64,000 bases of DNA from Rhizobacter sp. SG703 (GCF_012275445.1 NZ_JAAZQK010000001.1:648594-712593); one strand, 5' to 3'; shown: positions 39,554-49,463, counted from the first letter of the stretch. Notes: generated by a model not told the origin, from the sequence alone. Numbers and translations: made by a program.

Positions 39554-39588
39554 GCTGGGTCTCCGGCGTGTTCTTGTGGCGTAGCCGT

Positions 39589-42294
39589 TCAGGCGTACAG
39601 CGGGTTGATCTTGTCAGCGTTGATGCCGTATTTCCTGATCGCCTCGGCGACCTTCTCGGCCGGCAGCGTGCCCTCGTCGGCCAGCGCCTTCAGCGCGGCG
39701 ACCACGACGTAGTGCCGGTTCACCTCGAAGTGCTCGCGCAGCTTGCTGCGGAAGTCGCTGCGACCGAAACCGTCGGTGCCCAGCACCTTGTAGCTGCGGC
39801 CCTTCGGAATGAACGCGCGGATCTGGTCGGCGTAGTTCTTCATGTAGTCGGTCGACGCGATCACCGGGCCGGCGTACTTGTCGAGCTGCTGCGCGACGAA
39901 CGGCACGCGCGGTTTCTCGGTCGGGTGCAGCAGGTTCCAGCGTTCGCAGTCCTGGCCGTCGCGCGCCAGCTCGTTGAAGCTCGGGCAGCTCCAGATGTTG
40001 GCCGACACGCCCCAGTCCTTGGCCAACAGCTCCTTCGCGGCGATCGATTCGCGCAGGATCGTGCCCGAGCCGAGCAGGTTCACGCGCGGCGTCTTCTTCG
40101 CGCCCTCTTCCAGCAGGTACATGCCCTTGATGATCTGCTCTTCGGTGCCGGCCTTCAGGCCCGGCATCGGGTAGTTCTCGTTCAGCAGCGTCAGGTAGAA
40201 GTACACGTTCTCCTGCTGCTCGACCATGCGTTTCAGGCCATGGTGCAGGATCACGCCCACCTCGTGCGCGAAGGTCGGGTCGTAGCTGATGCAGTTCGGG
40301 ATCGTGCCGGCCAGGATGTGGCTGTGGCCGTCTTCGTGCTGCAGGCCTTCGCCGTTCAGCGTCGTGCGGCCCGAGGTGCCGCCCAGCAGGAAGCCGCGCG
40401 CCTGCATGTCGCCGGCGGCCCAGGCCAGGTCGCCGATGCGCTGGAAGCCGAACATCGAGTAGTAGACGTAGAACGGCACCATGATGCGGTTGTTCGTCGA
40501 GTACGACGTGGCCGCCGCGATCCAGCTGCTCATGCCGCCGGCCTCGTTGATGCCTTCCTGCAGGATCTGGCCGGCCTTGTCCTCGCGGTAGTACATCACC
40601 TGGTCCTTGTCGACCGGCGTGTACTGCTGCCCCGCGGGGTTGTAGATGCCGATCTGGCGGAACAGGCCTTCCATGCCGAAGGTGCGCGCCTCGTCGACGA
40701 GGATCGGCACCGCGCGCGGGCCGAGTTCCTTGTCGCGCAGCAGCTGCGTCAGGAAGCGCACGTAGGCCTGCGTGGTCGAGATCTCGCGGCCTTCGGCGGT
40801 CGGCTCGAGCACCGCCTTGAAGGTCTCCAGCTCGGGCACCTTCAGTTGCTCGTCGGCCTTGGTGCGGCGGTGCGGCAGGTAGCCGCCCAGCGCCTTGCGT
40901 CGGGCGTGCAGATACTGCATCTCCGGCGTGTCGTCGGCCGGCTTGTAGAACGGGATCTCGGCCAGCTTGTCGTCCGGAATCGGAATGTTGAAGCGGTCGC
41001 GGAAGGCGCGCACATCCTCGTCGACCAGCTTCTTGGTCTGGTGGGCGGTGTTCTTGCCTTCGCCGATCTTGCCCATGCCATAGCCCTTGACGGTCTTGAT
41101 CAGCATCACCGTCGGCTGGCCCTTGTGCTTGGTCGCGCGGTCGTACGCGGCGTAGACCTTGTGCGGGTCGTGGCCGCCGCGCTGCAGGCGCCAGACTTCC
41201 TCGTCGCTCATCTTCGCGACCATCTCCAGCATCTTCGGATGGCGGCCGAAGAAGTTCTTGCGCACGAAGGCGCCGTCGTTCGCCTTGAAGGCCTGGTAGT
41301 CGCCGTCGACGGTGTCCATCATCACCTTGCGCAGGATGCCGTCCTTGTCCTTCGCGAGCAGCGGATCCCAGTAGCTGCCCCACAGCAGCTTGATGACGTT
41401 CCAGCCGGCACCGCGGAACTCGCCTTCGAGTTCCTGGATGATCTTGCCGTTGCCGCGCACCGGGCCGTCCAGGCGCTGCAGGTTGCAGTTGACGACGAAG
41501 ATCAGGTTGTCGAGCTTCTCGCGCGCGGCCAGGCCGATCGCGCCGAGCGATTCGGGTTCGTCCATCTCGCCGTCGCCGCAGAACACCCACACCTTGCGGT
41601 TCTCGGTGTTCGCGATGCCGCGGGCGTGCAGGTACTTCAGGAAACGCGCCTGGTAGATCGCCATCAGCGGGCCCAGGCCCATCGAGACAGTCGGGAACTG
41701 CCAGAACTCGGGCATCAGCTTCGGGTGCGGGTAGCTGGAGATGCCCTTGCCGTCGACCTCCTGGCGGAAGTTCAGCAGCTGCTCCTCGCTCAGCCGGCCT
41801 TCCATGTACGCGCGGGCGTAGACGCCGGGCGACGAATGCCCCTGGATGTACAGCAGGTCGCCGCCATGGCCTTCGCTCTCGGCATGCCAGAAATGGTTGA
41901 AGCCGGTGCCGAACATCGTCGCGAGCGATGCGAACGACGAGATGTGGCCACCCAGGTCGCCACCGTCGGCGGGGTGCAGGCGGTTGGCCTTGACCACCAT
42001 CGCCATCGCGTTCCAGCGCATGTAGGCGCGCAGTCGCTCCTCGATCTCGACGTTGCCGGGCGAATGCTCCTCCTGGTCGACCGGGATGGTGTTGACGTAG
42101 GCGGTGTTGGCCGAGAACGGCACGTCGATGCCGGCCTGCCGGGCGTGGTCGATCAGCTGCTCGAGCAGGAAGTGCGCGCGCTCGCCGCCTTCGGCACCGA
42201 TCACCGCCGACAGGGCGTCCAGCCATTCGCGGGTTTCCTGCGAGTCGGCATCGTTCGCCGAGTCGCCGAGGAAAGACTCCGGGTTTGCAGCCAT
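39589..42294 (-). CDS. aceE: Pyruvate dehydrogenase E1 (homodimeric type)
   Basis: 901 residues, the normal length for AceE. It decarboxylates pyruvate with ThDP and loads acetyl onto lipoyl groups of E2 (and probably of the E3 lipoyl domain). The ThDP/Mg site is intact: GDGEMDEPESLGAIGLAARE followed by NCNLQRLDGPVRGN. Also seen are GGHISSFASLATMFG and HFWHAESEGHGGDLLYIQGHSSPG near the N-terminus. ATG at 42292-42294 has GGAG upstream; a longer in-frame version lacks support. It is first in the PDH operon and divergent from a PAS histidine kinase, with 157 bp between the two starts. Confidence 0.97.
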   Translation of the reverse strand: MAANPESFLGDSANDADSQETREWLDALSAVIGAEGGERAHFLLEQLIDHARQAGIDVPFSANTAYVNTIPVDQEEHSPGNVEIEERLRAYMRWNAMAMVVKANRLHPADGGDLGGHISSFASLATMFGTGFNHFWHAESEGHGGDLLYIQGHSSPGVYARAYMEGRLSEEQLLNFRQEVDGKGISSYPHPKLMPEFWQFPTVSMGLGPLMAIYQARFLKYLHARGIANTENRKVWVFCGDGEMDEPESLGAIGLAAREKLDNLIFVVNCNLQRLDGPVRGNGKIIQELEGEFRGAGWNVIKLLWGSYWDPLLAKDKDGILRKVMMDTVDGDYQAFKANDGAFVRKNFFGRHPKMLEMVAKMSDEEVWRLQRGGHDPHKVYAAYDRATKHKGQPTVMLIKTVKGYGMGKIGEGKNTAHQTKKLVDEDVRAFRDRFNIPIPDDKLAEIPFYKPADDTPEMQYLHARRKALGGYLPHRRTKADEQLKVPELETFKAVLEPTAEGREISTTQAYVRFLTQLLRDKELGPRAVPILVDEARTFGMEGLFRQIGIYNPAGQQYTPVDKDQVMYYREDKAGQILQEGINEAGGMSSWIAAATSYSTNNRIMVPFYVYYSMFGFQRIGDLAWAAGDMQARGFLLGGTSGRTTLNGEGLQHEDGHSHILAGTIPNCISYDPTFAHEVGVILHHGLKRMVEQQENVYFYLTLLNENYPMPGLKAGTEEQIIKGMYLLEEGAKKTPRVNLLGSGTILRESIAAKELLAKDWGVSANIWSCPSFNELARDGQDCERWNLLHPTEKPRVPFVAQQLDKYAGPVIASTDYMKNYADQIRAFIPKGRSYKVLGTDGFGRSDFRSKLREHFEVNRHYVVVAALKALADEGTLPAEKVAEAIRKYGINADKINPLYA

Positions 42295-42451
42295 GCTTGT
42301 CTCCGTAAGGTTCAACTTTTTGGGGCGGCGGCAGTGTCGCACAACTCAAAAAGCTTTCCAAATTGCGCGACATCGTTTCGTATTATGGAATTCCCCGGGG
42401 CGCGGGTCGCTCCGGACGGGCTCCCTCGGGCGGGCCCTCGATAATCGCTCC
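42295..42451. promoter_or_regulatory. Divergent control region between aceE and the histidine kinase gene
   Basis: 157 bp, more AT-rich than its surroundings, with A/T runs at 42317-42321 and 42348-42353, TATTAT at 42381-42386 and the palindrome GGAATTCC next to it. Promoters for both directions must lie here, but no -35/-10 pair with good spacing could be assigned. Confidence 0.45.
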
Positions 42452-45010
42452 ATGCAGCCGTTGAACACCCCTCCTCCACGCAGCGCCCCTCTCCCCGGCG
42501 CGGCGCAGAGAATCTTCGGGCTCTGGTGGCGGCGCCAGTCGCTCGCCCGCCAGGACCGCTTCGCGACGCTGGGTCCGCTGGTGTCGGTGCTGCTGTTCCT
42601 GGCGGCGATCATCCTGGCCTTCTGGTACCTGCGCAACGAGGAATTCGAGCGCGAGCAGGAATCGGTCAAGCGCGACACCGAGATCGCGCAGCAGCAGATC
42701 CGGCTGCGGCTGATCGAGAACCAGGAGCAGCTGGTGCGCATCGCGCGCGAGATCGCGACCCGCACCATCGACCAGGACGAGTTCCTCGGCCAGGCCGCGA
42801 GCTTCACCCGCGAGCGCCCCGAGATCACGAACCTGATCTGGGTCGGCGCGAACCGCAGCCGGCGCGCCGGCTACGCGGCCACCGGCTTCCACCCGGAAAG
42901 CGGCTTCGGCGGCGAGGAGAGCAGCACCTCGGTGCCCAAGGAAGGCGCGAAGACCGCGCCCGAGGCCGCCTTCACCGCGGCGCGCGACCTGCGCCAGCCG
43001 GTGTATTCGCGGCCGTTCACCGACCTGTACGGCGCCGCGGTGTTCCAGGTGCAGGTGCCGCTGCTCGACCGCAGCGCGTTCTCGGGCACGCTGATCGCCG
43101 AGTACTCGATCGAATCGCTGATGCGCTACTTCATCCCGGCCGAGGTGTCGACGCGGCATTCGGTGACGCTGGTCGACGGCCAGGACCGCATCCTCGCAAG
43201 CACCGTGACGCCGATGCCCGGCCAGCAGAACCGCCGCTCGGCCACCACCATCGTGCACGACGTGCCGCTCGCGCCGGCCGGCAACGGCCTGGTGCTGCGC
43301 GGCCAGGGCTACCGCACCTCGATCGGGCTGATCAGCAACACCCTCTTCTGGATGGTCGCGGCCCTGTCGGTGCTGACGGTCTGGATGCTGCTCGGCACCT
43401 GGCGCCACATGCGCCGGCGGCTGCAGATCCAGAGCACGCTGGTGTCGGAGACCAACTTCCGGCGCGCGATGGAAAACTCGATGCTGACCGGCATGCGCGC
43501 GATGGACATGGAAGGCCGCATCACCTACGTGAACCCGGCCTTCTGCGCGATGACCGGCTTCAGCGAGGCCGAGCTGATCGGCCGCGTGCCGCCGTTCCCG
43601 CACTGGCCGCCCGAGCGCATCGACGAGAACACCCGGCTGCTGCAGCAGGAGCTGCAGGGCCGCAGCCCGGCCGGTGGCATCGAGGTGAAGGTGATGCGCA
43701 AGGACGAATCGCAGTTCGACGCGCGCATGTACGTCTCGCCGCTGATCGACCCGAAGGGGCTGCAGACCGGCTGGATGACCTCGATGACCAACATCACCGA
43801 GGCCAAGCGGGTGCGCGACCAGCTGTCGGCCTCGCACGAGCGCTTCACCACCGTGCTCGAAGGGCTGGACGCCGCGGTGTCGGTGCTGTCGGTGCAGCAG
43901 GGCGAGCTGCTGTTCGCGAACCGCTCGTACCGGCTGTGGTTCGGTGCCGATGCGCGCGGCCATGCGCTGCTGGCCGGCGGCGACCCCGGCCTGCCGGTGA
44001 TCGGCGGGCTGTCGGCCTTCGGCGACGACGGCGATTCGGTCGACAGCTTCGGCGGCCTGCCGACGCAGGAGCTGACCGAGGTCGGCTCGGATGCGCGCGA
44101 GGTCTACATCGACCCGCTGCAGAAGTGGTTCGACGTGCGCGCGCGCTACCTGCAGTGGACCGACGGGCGGCTTGCGCAGATGCTGATCGCCACCGACATC
44201 ACCGGCCGCCGCAACGCCGAGACGCAGGCCGCGCAGCAGGCCGAGAAGGCGCAGGTGACGAGCCGGCTGGTGACGATGGGCGAGATGGCCTCGTCGGTCG
44301 CGCACGAGCTGAACCAGCCGCTGACCGCGATCACGAACTACTGCAACGGCATGGTCTCGCGCGTGAAGGGCGACGCGATCCAGAAGGACGACCTGATCGC
44401 CGCGCTCGAGAAGACCGCGCGCCAGGCCGAGCGCGCCGGGCAGATCATCCGGCGCATCCGCGCGTTCGTGAAGCGCAGCGAGCCGCAGCGCCAGCCGGCG
44501 CAGGCGCAGAGCATCGTCGAGGATGCGGTGGAGCTGGCCAACATCGAACTGCGCCGGCGCAACGTGGCGGTGCACGTCTATGTCGCGCAGCGCCTGCCGA
44601 CGCTGATGGTCGACCCGATCCTGATCGAGCAGGTGGTGCTGAACCTGCTGAAGAACGCGGCCGAGGCGATCGACATGGCGCAGCTGCCGCAGGCGCGCCG
44701 CAACATCGAGATGCGCGTGGTGCCCAAGCACACGCCGGAAGAAGGCGGCGTGATCGAGTTCAGCGTGACCGACAGCGGCCCCGGGCTGAAGGAGGAAGTG
44801 ATCGCGCGGCTGTACGAGGCCTTCTTCTCGACCAAGGCCGAGGGCCTGGGCATCGGGTTGTCCCTGTGCCGCTCGATCATCGAGAGCCACCGCGGCCGTA
44901 TCCGTGCACAGAACCTCTACAATGGCGACCTCGCCGTCGGGTGCCGCTTCAGCTTCACGCTGCCTGTGGAAACCGCCAAATCTGCCGGCCTGGAGCCGGC
45001 GCTGCCATGA
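42452..45010 (+). CDS. Membrane PAS-domain sensor histidine kinase (FixL/DctB-like)
   Basis: 852 residues. Membrane segments near 45-62 (SVLLFLAAIILAFWYL) and about 290-310 (LFWMVAALSVLTVWMLLGTW) flank a periplasmic sensor domain; then come two PAS domains (about 335-450 and 465-590), a histidine phosphotransfer helix (MASSVAHELNQPLTAITNYC) and an ATPase domain (NLLKNAAEAI, DSGPGL, EGLGIGLSLCRSIIESHRG). The response regulator starts 10 bp after the stop and must be its partner. The signal is unknown; PAS sequences show no obvious haem ligand that I can assign. Start ATG 42452; the frame is open further upstream but through the control region. Divergent from the PDH operon, so control of central carbon flow is possible. 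Confidence 0.92.
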   Translation: MQPLNTPPPRSAPLPGAAQRIFGLWWRRQSLARQDRFATLGPLVSVLLFLAAIILAFWYLRNEEFEREQESVKRDTEIAQQQIRLRLIENQEQLVRIAREIATRTIDQDEFLGQAASFTRERPEITNLIWVGANRSRRAGYAATGFHPESGFGGEESSTSVPKEGAKTAPEAAFTAARDLRQPVYSRPFTDLYGAAVFQVQVPLLDRSAFSGTLIAEYSIESLMRYFIPAEVSTRHSVTLVDGQDRILASTVTPMPGQQNRRSATTIVHDVPLAPAGNGLVLRGQGYRTSIGLISNTLFWMVAALSVLTVWMLLGTWRHMRRRLQIQSTLVSETNFRRAMENSMLTGMRAMDMEGRITYVNPAFCAMTGFSEAELIGRVPPFPHWPPERIDENTRLLQQELQGRSPAGGIEVKVMRKDESQFDARMYVSPLIDPKGLQTGWMTSMTNITEAKRVRDQLSASHERFTTVLEGLDAAVSVLSVQQGELLFANRSYRLWFGADARGHALLAGGDPGLPVIGGLSAFGDDGDSVDSFGGLPTQELTEVGSDAREVYIDPLQKWFDVRARYLQWTDGRLAQMLIATDITGRRNAETQAAQQAEKAQVTSRLVTMGEMASSVAHELNQPLTAITNYCNGMVSRVKGDAIQKDDLIAALEKTARQAERAGQIIRRIRAFVKRSEPQRQPAQAQSIVEDAVELANIELRRRNVAVHVYVAQRLPTLMVDPILIEQVVLNLLKNAAEAIDMAQLPQARRNIEMRVVPKHTPEEGGVIEFSVTDSGPGLKEEVIARLYEAFFSTKAEGLGIGLSLCRSIIESHRGRIRAQNLYNGDLAVGCRFSFTLPVETAKSAGLEPALP

Positions 45011-45020
45011 GACTGCATCG

Positions 45021-45644
45021 ATGAGCTTGATTCCGAAAAAGGGCACGGTCTATGTGGTCGACGACGACGAGGCTGTGCGCGACTCGCTGCAATGGCTGCT
45101 CGAAGGCAAGGACTACCGCGTCAAGTGCTTCGATTCCTCCGAATCGTTCCTGTCCCGCTTCGACCCCCGCGAGGTCGCCTGCCTGATCGCCGACATCCGC
45201 ATGGACGGCATGAGCGGGCTCGAACTGCAAGACCGGTTGCTGGAGCGCAAGTCGCCGCTGCCGGTCGTCTTCATCACCGGCCATGGCGACGTGCCGATGG
45301 CGGTCACGACGATGAAGAAGGGCGCGATGGACTTCATCGAGAAGCCCTTCAAGGAAGAAGAACTGCTCGGCCTGGTCGAGCGCATGCTCGACCAGGCGCG
45401 CAGCGCGTTCTCGCACCACCAGGAAGCCGCCAGCCGCGACGCGCTGCTGTCGCGGCTGACGACCCGCGAGGCGCAGGTGCTCGAGCGCATCGTCGCAGGC
45501 CGGCTCAACAAGCAGATCGCCGACGACCTGGGCATCAGCATCAAGACGGTCGAGGCGCACCGCGCCAACATCATGGAGAAGCTGAACGCGAACACCGTGG
45601 CCGACCTCCTCAAGATTGCCCTCGGCGCCCAAGCCAAGGCCTGA
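45021..45644 (+). CDS. FixJ/NarL-type response regulator
   Basis: 207 residues: a receiver domain (1-125; acidic pair in YVVDDDEAV, phospho-acceptor Asp in LIADIRMDG, Thr in VFITGHGD, Lys in IEKPFKEEE) and a LuxR-type helix-turn-helix (about 140-200; LTTREAQVLERIVAGRLNKQ and KTVEAHRANIMEKL). The receiver pattern with GHGDVPMAV and KGAMDFIEKPF is that of the FixJ/TtrR group. It is encoded 10 bp after its kinase. Targets are unknown. A clear terminator follows, ending the two-gene unit before folD. Confidence 0.93.
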   Translation: MSLIPKKGTVYVVDDDEAVRDSLQWLLEGKDYRVKCFDSSESFLSRFDPREVACLIADIRMDGMSGLELQDRLLERKSPLPVVFITGHGDVPMAVTTMKKGAMDFIEKPFKEEELLGLVERMLDQARSAFSHHQEAASRDALLSRLTTREAQVLERIVAGRLNKQIADDLGISIKTVEAHRANIMEKLNANTVADLLKIALGAQAKA

Positions 45645-45662
45645 CATCCACCCCATCCTGAA

Positions 45663-45686
45663 GGCCGCTACCGAAGCGGCCTTTTT
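45663..45686 (+). terminator. Rho-independent terminator after the response regulator
   Basis: Stem GGCCGCT (45663-45669) and AGCGGCC (45675-45681) with a 5-base loop, followed by TTTTT (45682-45686). It ends 17 bp before the folD ATG, so folD must be transcribed by read-through or from a promoter inside the upstream gene. Confidence 0.88.
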
Positions 45687-45703
45687 CGTTTCTGGAGCCC
45701 CCC

Positions 45704-46558
45704 ATGACCGCACAACTGATCGACGGCAACGCCCTCGCCAGGCAGGTTCGCGCCGAAGTCGCGCAACGTGCCGCCGCCCTCACCGCCCGCGGCCACCGGC
45801 CTGGCTTGGCGGTGATCCTGGTCGGCGACGACCCGGCCTCGCAGGTCTACGTGAAGCACAAGGTCAACGACTGCGAAACCAGCGGCGTGCGCTCGGTGCT
45901 CGAGAAGTACGACGCGGCGCTGCCCGAGGCCGAGCTGCTGGCGCGCATCGCCGCGCTGAACGCCGACCCGACGATCCACGGCATCCTGGTGCAGATGCCG
46001 CTGCCGAAGCACATCGATCCGCAGAAGGTCATCGAGGCGATCTCGCCGCTGAAGGACGTCGACGGCTTCCATGTGCAGAGCGCCGGCGCGCTGATGGTCG
46101 GCCGCCCCGGCTTCCTGCCGTGCACGCCGTACGGCTGCATGAAGCTGATCGCCACCACCGGCATCGCGCTGCGCGGCAGGAATGCCGTCGTGATCGGCCG
46201 CAGCAACACCGTCGGCAAGCCGATGGCCCAGCTGCTCTTGCAGGCCAACGCCACCGTCACCATCTGCCACAGCGCGACGTCCGACATCGGCCTCTTCACG
46301 CGCCAGGCCGATGTCGTCGTCGCGGCGGTCGGCAAGCGCAATGTGCTCACCGCCGACATGGTCAAACCGGGCGCGGTGGTCATCGACGTGGGCATGAACC
46401 GCAAGGACGACGGCAAGCTCGCCGGCGACGTGGACTTCGACGGCGTCTCCCAGGTCGCCGGCTGGATCACGCCGGTGCCGGGTGGCGTCGGACCCATGAC
46501 CCGTGCGATGCTCCTGGTCAACACCCTGGAGGCCGCGGAGCGATTCGCGCAGGGTTGA
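45704..46558 (+). CDS. folD: Methylenetetrahydrofolate dehydrogenase/cyclohydrolase
   Basis: 284 residues, normal for FolD, which interconverts methylene-, methenyl- and formyl-tetrahydrofolate with NADP+. The catalytic Lys is in [11 protein letters not shown]; the family signatures QMPLPKHID and [10 protein letters not shown] are intact, and the cofactor fold has [15 protein letters not shown]. It ends with the conserved [19 protein letters not shown] lies upstream of the ATG. A GC hairpin (CGCCACC/GGTGGCG, 46561-46577) lies between folD and prlC, so the two may be separate or attenuated transcripts. Confidence 0.96.
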   Translation: MTAQLIDGNALARQVRAEVAQRAAALTARGHRPGLAVILVGDDPASQVYVKHKVNDCETSGVRSVLEKYDAALPEAELLARIAALNADPTIHGILVQMPLPKHIDPQKVIEAISPLKDVDGFHVQSAGALMVGRPGFLPCTPYGCMKLIATTGIALRGRNAVVIGRSNTVGKPMAQLLLQANATVTICHSATSDIGLFTRQADVVVAAVGKRNVLTADMVKPGAVVIDVGMNRKDDGKLAGDVDFDGVSQVAGWITPVPGGVGPMTRAMLLVNTLEAAERFAQG

Positions 46559-46611
46559 CGCGCCACCCCCGGTGGCGGCACTTCGGTCACTTCACAAGGG
46601 AGATGAAAACA

Positions 46612-48648
46612 ATGAACGAGATCAATCCACTGCTGGTTCCCGATGCACTGCTCGACTTCTCGGCGATCCGCGCCGCGCACGTTGCACCGGCGATGGCGCA
46701 GTTGCTGACCGAGGCCGAGGAAGCGCTCGACAAGGTCACGAGCGACGCGGTGCCGGCCGACTACGACGCGATGTCGGCGGTGCTCGACGTCGCGACCGAA
46801 CGCCTCGGCCGTGCCTGGGGCGCGGTGCACCACCTGACCGCGGTGGCCGACACGCCGGAACTGCGCGCGGCGTACAACGAGCAGCTGCCGGCCGTCACCG
46901 AATTCCACACCCGGCTCGGTGCCGATGAGCGGCTCTACGCGAAGTACAAGCGGATCGCCAACAGCCCGGCCGCCGCCGCGCTCAGCGCGCCGCGCCGCCA
47001 GGCGCTGTCGAACGCGATGCGCGATTTCGTGCTGTCGGGGGCCGAGCTGAAGGGCGCCGACCGCGACCGCTACGCGCAGATCCAGGACCGCCTGGCCGCG
47101 CTGTCGCAGACCTATTCCGAGCACGTGCTCGATGCGACCGACGGCTTCGCGCTGTACGTCGACGAGGCCGAGCTGGCCGGCGTGCCGGCCGACGTGGTCG
47201 CCGCGGCCCGCGCCGCCGCCGAGGCCGACGGCAAGCCGGGCCACAAGATCACGCTGCACTTCCCGAGCTACTTCCCGGTGATGCAGTACGGCAGCAACCG
47301 CGCGCTGCGCGAGAAGCTGTACGTGGCCTACGTGACCCGCGCGAGCGAGGCCGGTCCGGCGGCGCTCGACAACAGCGCGGTGATGCGCGAGCTGCTCGAC
47401 CTGCGCCAGGAAGAAGCCAGGCTGCTCGGCTATGCGAGCTTCGCCGAGGTGTCGCTGGTGCCGAAGATGGCCGATTCGCCGCAGCAGGTCACCGGCTTCC
47501 TGCGCGACCTGGCGCAGCGCGCCCGCCCCTACGCCGAGCGCGACCTGGCCGAGCTGCGCGCCTTCGCCCGCAGCGAGCTCGGGATCGACGAGCTGCAGGC
47601 CTGGGATTTTCCGTACGCCAGCGAGAAGCTGAAGGAGAACCGCTACGCGTTCAGCGACCAGGAGGTCAAGCCGTACTTCACCGAGACCAAGGTGCTCGAC
47701 GGGCTGTTCCGCATCATCGAGACGCTGTTCGAGGTCAGCATCCGCGCCGACAGCGCGCCGGTCTGGCACCCGGGCGTGCGCTTCTTCCGCATCGAGCGCC
47801 AGGGCGAGCTGGTCGGGCAGTTCTACCTCGACCCGTATGCGCGCCCCGGCAAGCGGCCCGGCGCGTGGATGGACGACGTCTGCGGCCGCTGGGCGCGCCC
47901 CGACGGCCGCACGCAGACGCCGGTCGCGCACCTGGTGTGCAACTTCGCATCGCCGGTCGAGGTCGACGGCAAGCGCCGCCCGGCGCTGCTGACGCATGAC
48001 GACGTGACGACGCTGTTCCACGAATTCGGCCACGGCCTGCACCACATGCTGACGCAGGTGAACGACGTCGGCGTGGCCGGCATCTCCGGCGTCGAATGGG
48101 ACGCGGTCGAGCTGCCGAGCCAGTTCATGGAGAACTTCTGCTGGGAGTGGGACGTGCTGAAGCGGCTGACTTCCCACGTCGACACCGGCGAGCCGCTGCC
48201 GCGTGCGCTGTTCGACAAGATGCTCGCCGCGAAGAACTTCCAGAGCGGGCTGCAGACGCTGCGCCAGATCGAGCTCTCGCTGTTCGACATGCGCCTGCAT
48301 GCCGAACCGGGCTCGCAGGCCGACATCCAGAAGCTGCTCGACGAGGTGCGCGCCGAGGTGGCGGTGCTGGTGCCACCGCGCTTCAACCGCTTCCAGCACG
48401 GCTTCTCACATATTTTTTCCGGCGGTTACGCGGCCGGCTACTACAGCTACAAGTGGGCCGAAGTGCTGAGCGCCGACGCGTGGAGCGCCTTCGAAGAGGC
48501 CGGCGCGCTCGACATCGCCACGGGGCGGCGCTACCGGCAGGCCATCCTCGAGGCGGGCGGCAGCCGTCCGGCGATGGAGAGCTTCAAGGCCTTCCGCGGC
48601 CGCGAGCCGAGCATCGATGCGTTGTTGCGACACCAAGGCATGGCTTAG
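46612..48648 (+). CDS. prlC: Oligopeptidase A (M3 metallopeptidase)
   Basis: 678 residues, the usual size for PrlC/OpdA, a cytoplasmic zinc endopeptidase that clears peptides such as cleaved signal peptides. The zinc-binding motif is HEFGHGLHH (in LFHEFGHGLHHMLTQV), and the distal Glu follows in GISGVEWDAVELPSQFMENF. The C-terminal IFSGGYAAGYYSYKWAE stretch is typical. AGGGAG upstream favours the ATG at 46612 over the one nine bases earlier, which overlaps the ribosome binding site. Confidence 0.95.
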   Translation: MNEINPLLVPDALLDFSAIRAAHVAPAMAQLLTEAEEALDKVTSDAVPADYDAMSAVLDVATERLGRAWGAVHHLTAVADTPELRAAYNEQLPAVTEFHTRLGADERLYAKYKRIANSPAAAALSAPRRQALSNAMRDFVLSGAELKGADRDRYAQIQDRLAALSQTYSEHVLDATDGFALYVDEAELAGVPADVVAAARAAAEADGKPGHKITLHFPSYFPVMQYGSNRALREKLYVAYVTRASEAGPAALDNSAVMRELLDLRQEEARLLGYASFAEVSLVPKMADSPQQVTGFLRDLAQRARPYAERDLAELRAFARSELGIDELQAWDFPYASEKLKENRYAFSDQEVKPYFTETKVLDGLFRIIETLFEVSIRADSAPVWHPGVRFFRIERQGELVGQFYLDPYARPGKRPGAWMDDVCGRWARPDGRTQTPVAHLVCNFASPVEVDGKRRPALLTHDDVTTLFHEFGHGLHHMLTQVNDVGVAGISGVEWDAVELPSQFMENFCWEWDVLKRLTSHVDTGEPLPRALFDKMLAAKNFQSGLQTLRQIELSLFDMRLHAEPGSQADIQKLLDEVRAEVAVLVPPRFNRFQHGFSHIFSGGYAAGYYSYKWAEVLSADAWSAFEEAGALDIATGRRYRQAILEAGGSRPAMESFKAFRGREPSIDALLRHQGMA

Positions 48649-48709
48649 GCGAGCCGGCCCTGATGAAGTAAATTCGGACGCAAACACATTCAGCGTTGTT
48701 GGAGCCCTC

Positions 48710-49369
48710 ATGAACCGATCCACTTTCCGCACGTTCGCCCGTCACTTCAGCCTGGCGGCGCCGACGCTGCTGGCCACGCTGTTCACCGCGCTGCCCGCGC
48801 ACGCGCTGTACAAGGTGGTCGGCCCCGACGGCAAGATCACCTACACCGACCGGCCGGCGGTCAGCCCCGAGAACAAGGTGCAGTCGGTCAACAGCAACGG
48901 TGGCGTGTCCGACGACGTCGCGCTGCCGTACGAGCTGCGCCAGATCGCGCAGCGCTTCCCGGTGACGCTGTACGGCGCCAAGGATTGCCCGCCCTGCGAC
49001 ATGGCCCGCCAGCTGCTGCGCCAGCGCGGCATCCCGTTCACCGAGAAGTCGATCTCGACCAAGGAAGACGGCGACGCGCTGCAACGCATCACCGGCGGCC
49101 GCGACCTGCCGGCCGCGACCATCGGCGCGCAGGTGCTGCGCGGCTTCCAGCGCGAAGACTGGTCGAGCTACCTCGATGCCGCGGCGTATCCGAAGGAATC
49201 GAAGCTGCCGGCCAGCTACACGCAGGGCAGCGCCACGCCGCTGACCGAGCCGAAGCAGGCGGTGAAGGCGAACACGCCGCAGAACGGCAATGCGCCGGCG
49301 GCGCAAGCGCCTCAGTCGTCGGGCGACAGCGGCAGCACCGGCAGCAACCCAGCCGGCATCAAGTTCTAG
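48710..49369 (+). CDS. Exported DUF4124-glutaredoxin fusion protein
   Basis: 219 residues: a signal peptide (about 1-33, ending LPAHA), a DUF4124 segment (LYKVVGPDGKITYTDRPA), then a glutaredoxin-like domain with the redox pair CPPC (in YGAKDCPPCDMARQLL) and a GGRDLPAATIG segment that fits the cis-Pro loop. The tail is Gln/Ala/Ser-rich and disordered. A periplasmic thiol or disulfide role is inference. GGAG precedes the ATG. It stands 61 bp after prlC and converges on the MFS gene. Confidence 0.85.
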   Translation: MNRSTFRTFARHFSLAAPTLLATLFTALPAHALYKVVGPDGKITYTDRPAVSPENKVQSVNSNGGVSDDVALPYELRQIAQRFPVTLYGAKDCPPCDMARQLLRQRGIPFTEKSISTKEDGDALQRITGGRDLPAATIGAQVLRGFQREDWSSYLDAAAYPKESKLPASYTQGSATPLTEPKQAVKANTPQNGNAPAAQAPQSSGDSGSTGSNPAGIKF

Positions 49370-49377
49370 GTCGAAGA

Positions 49378-49440
49378 AGCGGGCCGAGCGCCGGGCCGCC
49401 CCAAGCCGGCCCGCATCCCCCTGGGGGATCGGTCGGCGTA
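49378..49440. repeat. Palindromic intergenic element between convergent genes
   Basis: GGGCCGCCCCAAGCCGGCCC followed by ATCCCCCTGGGGGAT (49418-49432, a perfect palindrome) and a GATCGGTCGGC segment. It resembles extragenic elements common in Burkholderiales and may also act as a bidirectional terminator between the glutaredoxin gene and the MFS gene. Confidence 0.5.
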
Positions 49441-49463
49441 CTCGACGACCGAGGGGTTGTCAT

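Noticed and set aside
39547..42444. A 965-residue plus-strand frame across aceE
   Set aside because: Shadow of aceE in GC-rich DNA; no start signal and no recognisable domain.
42383..45046. An 887-residue minus-strand frame across the histidine kinase
   Set aside because: Antisense of a gene with clear kinase motifs; composition typical of reverse-strand shadows.
45847..48399. An 850-residue minus-strand frame across folD and prlC
   Set aside because: Covers two well-supported genes on the other strand and crosses their boundary.
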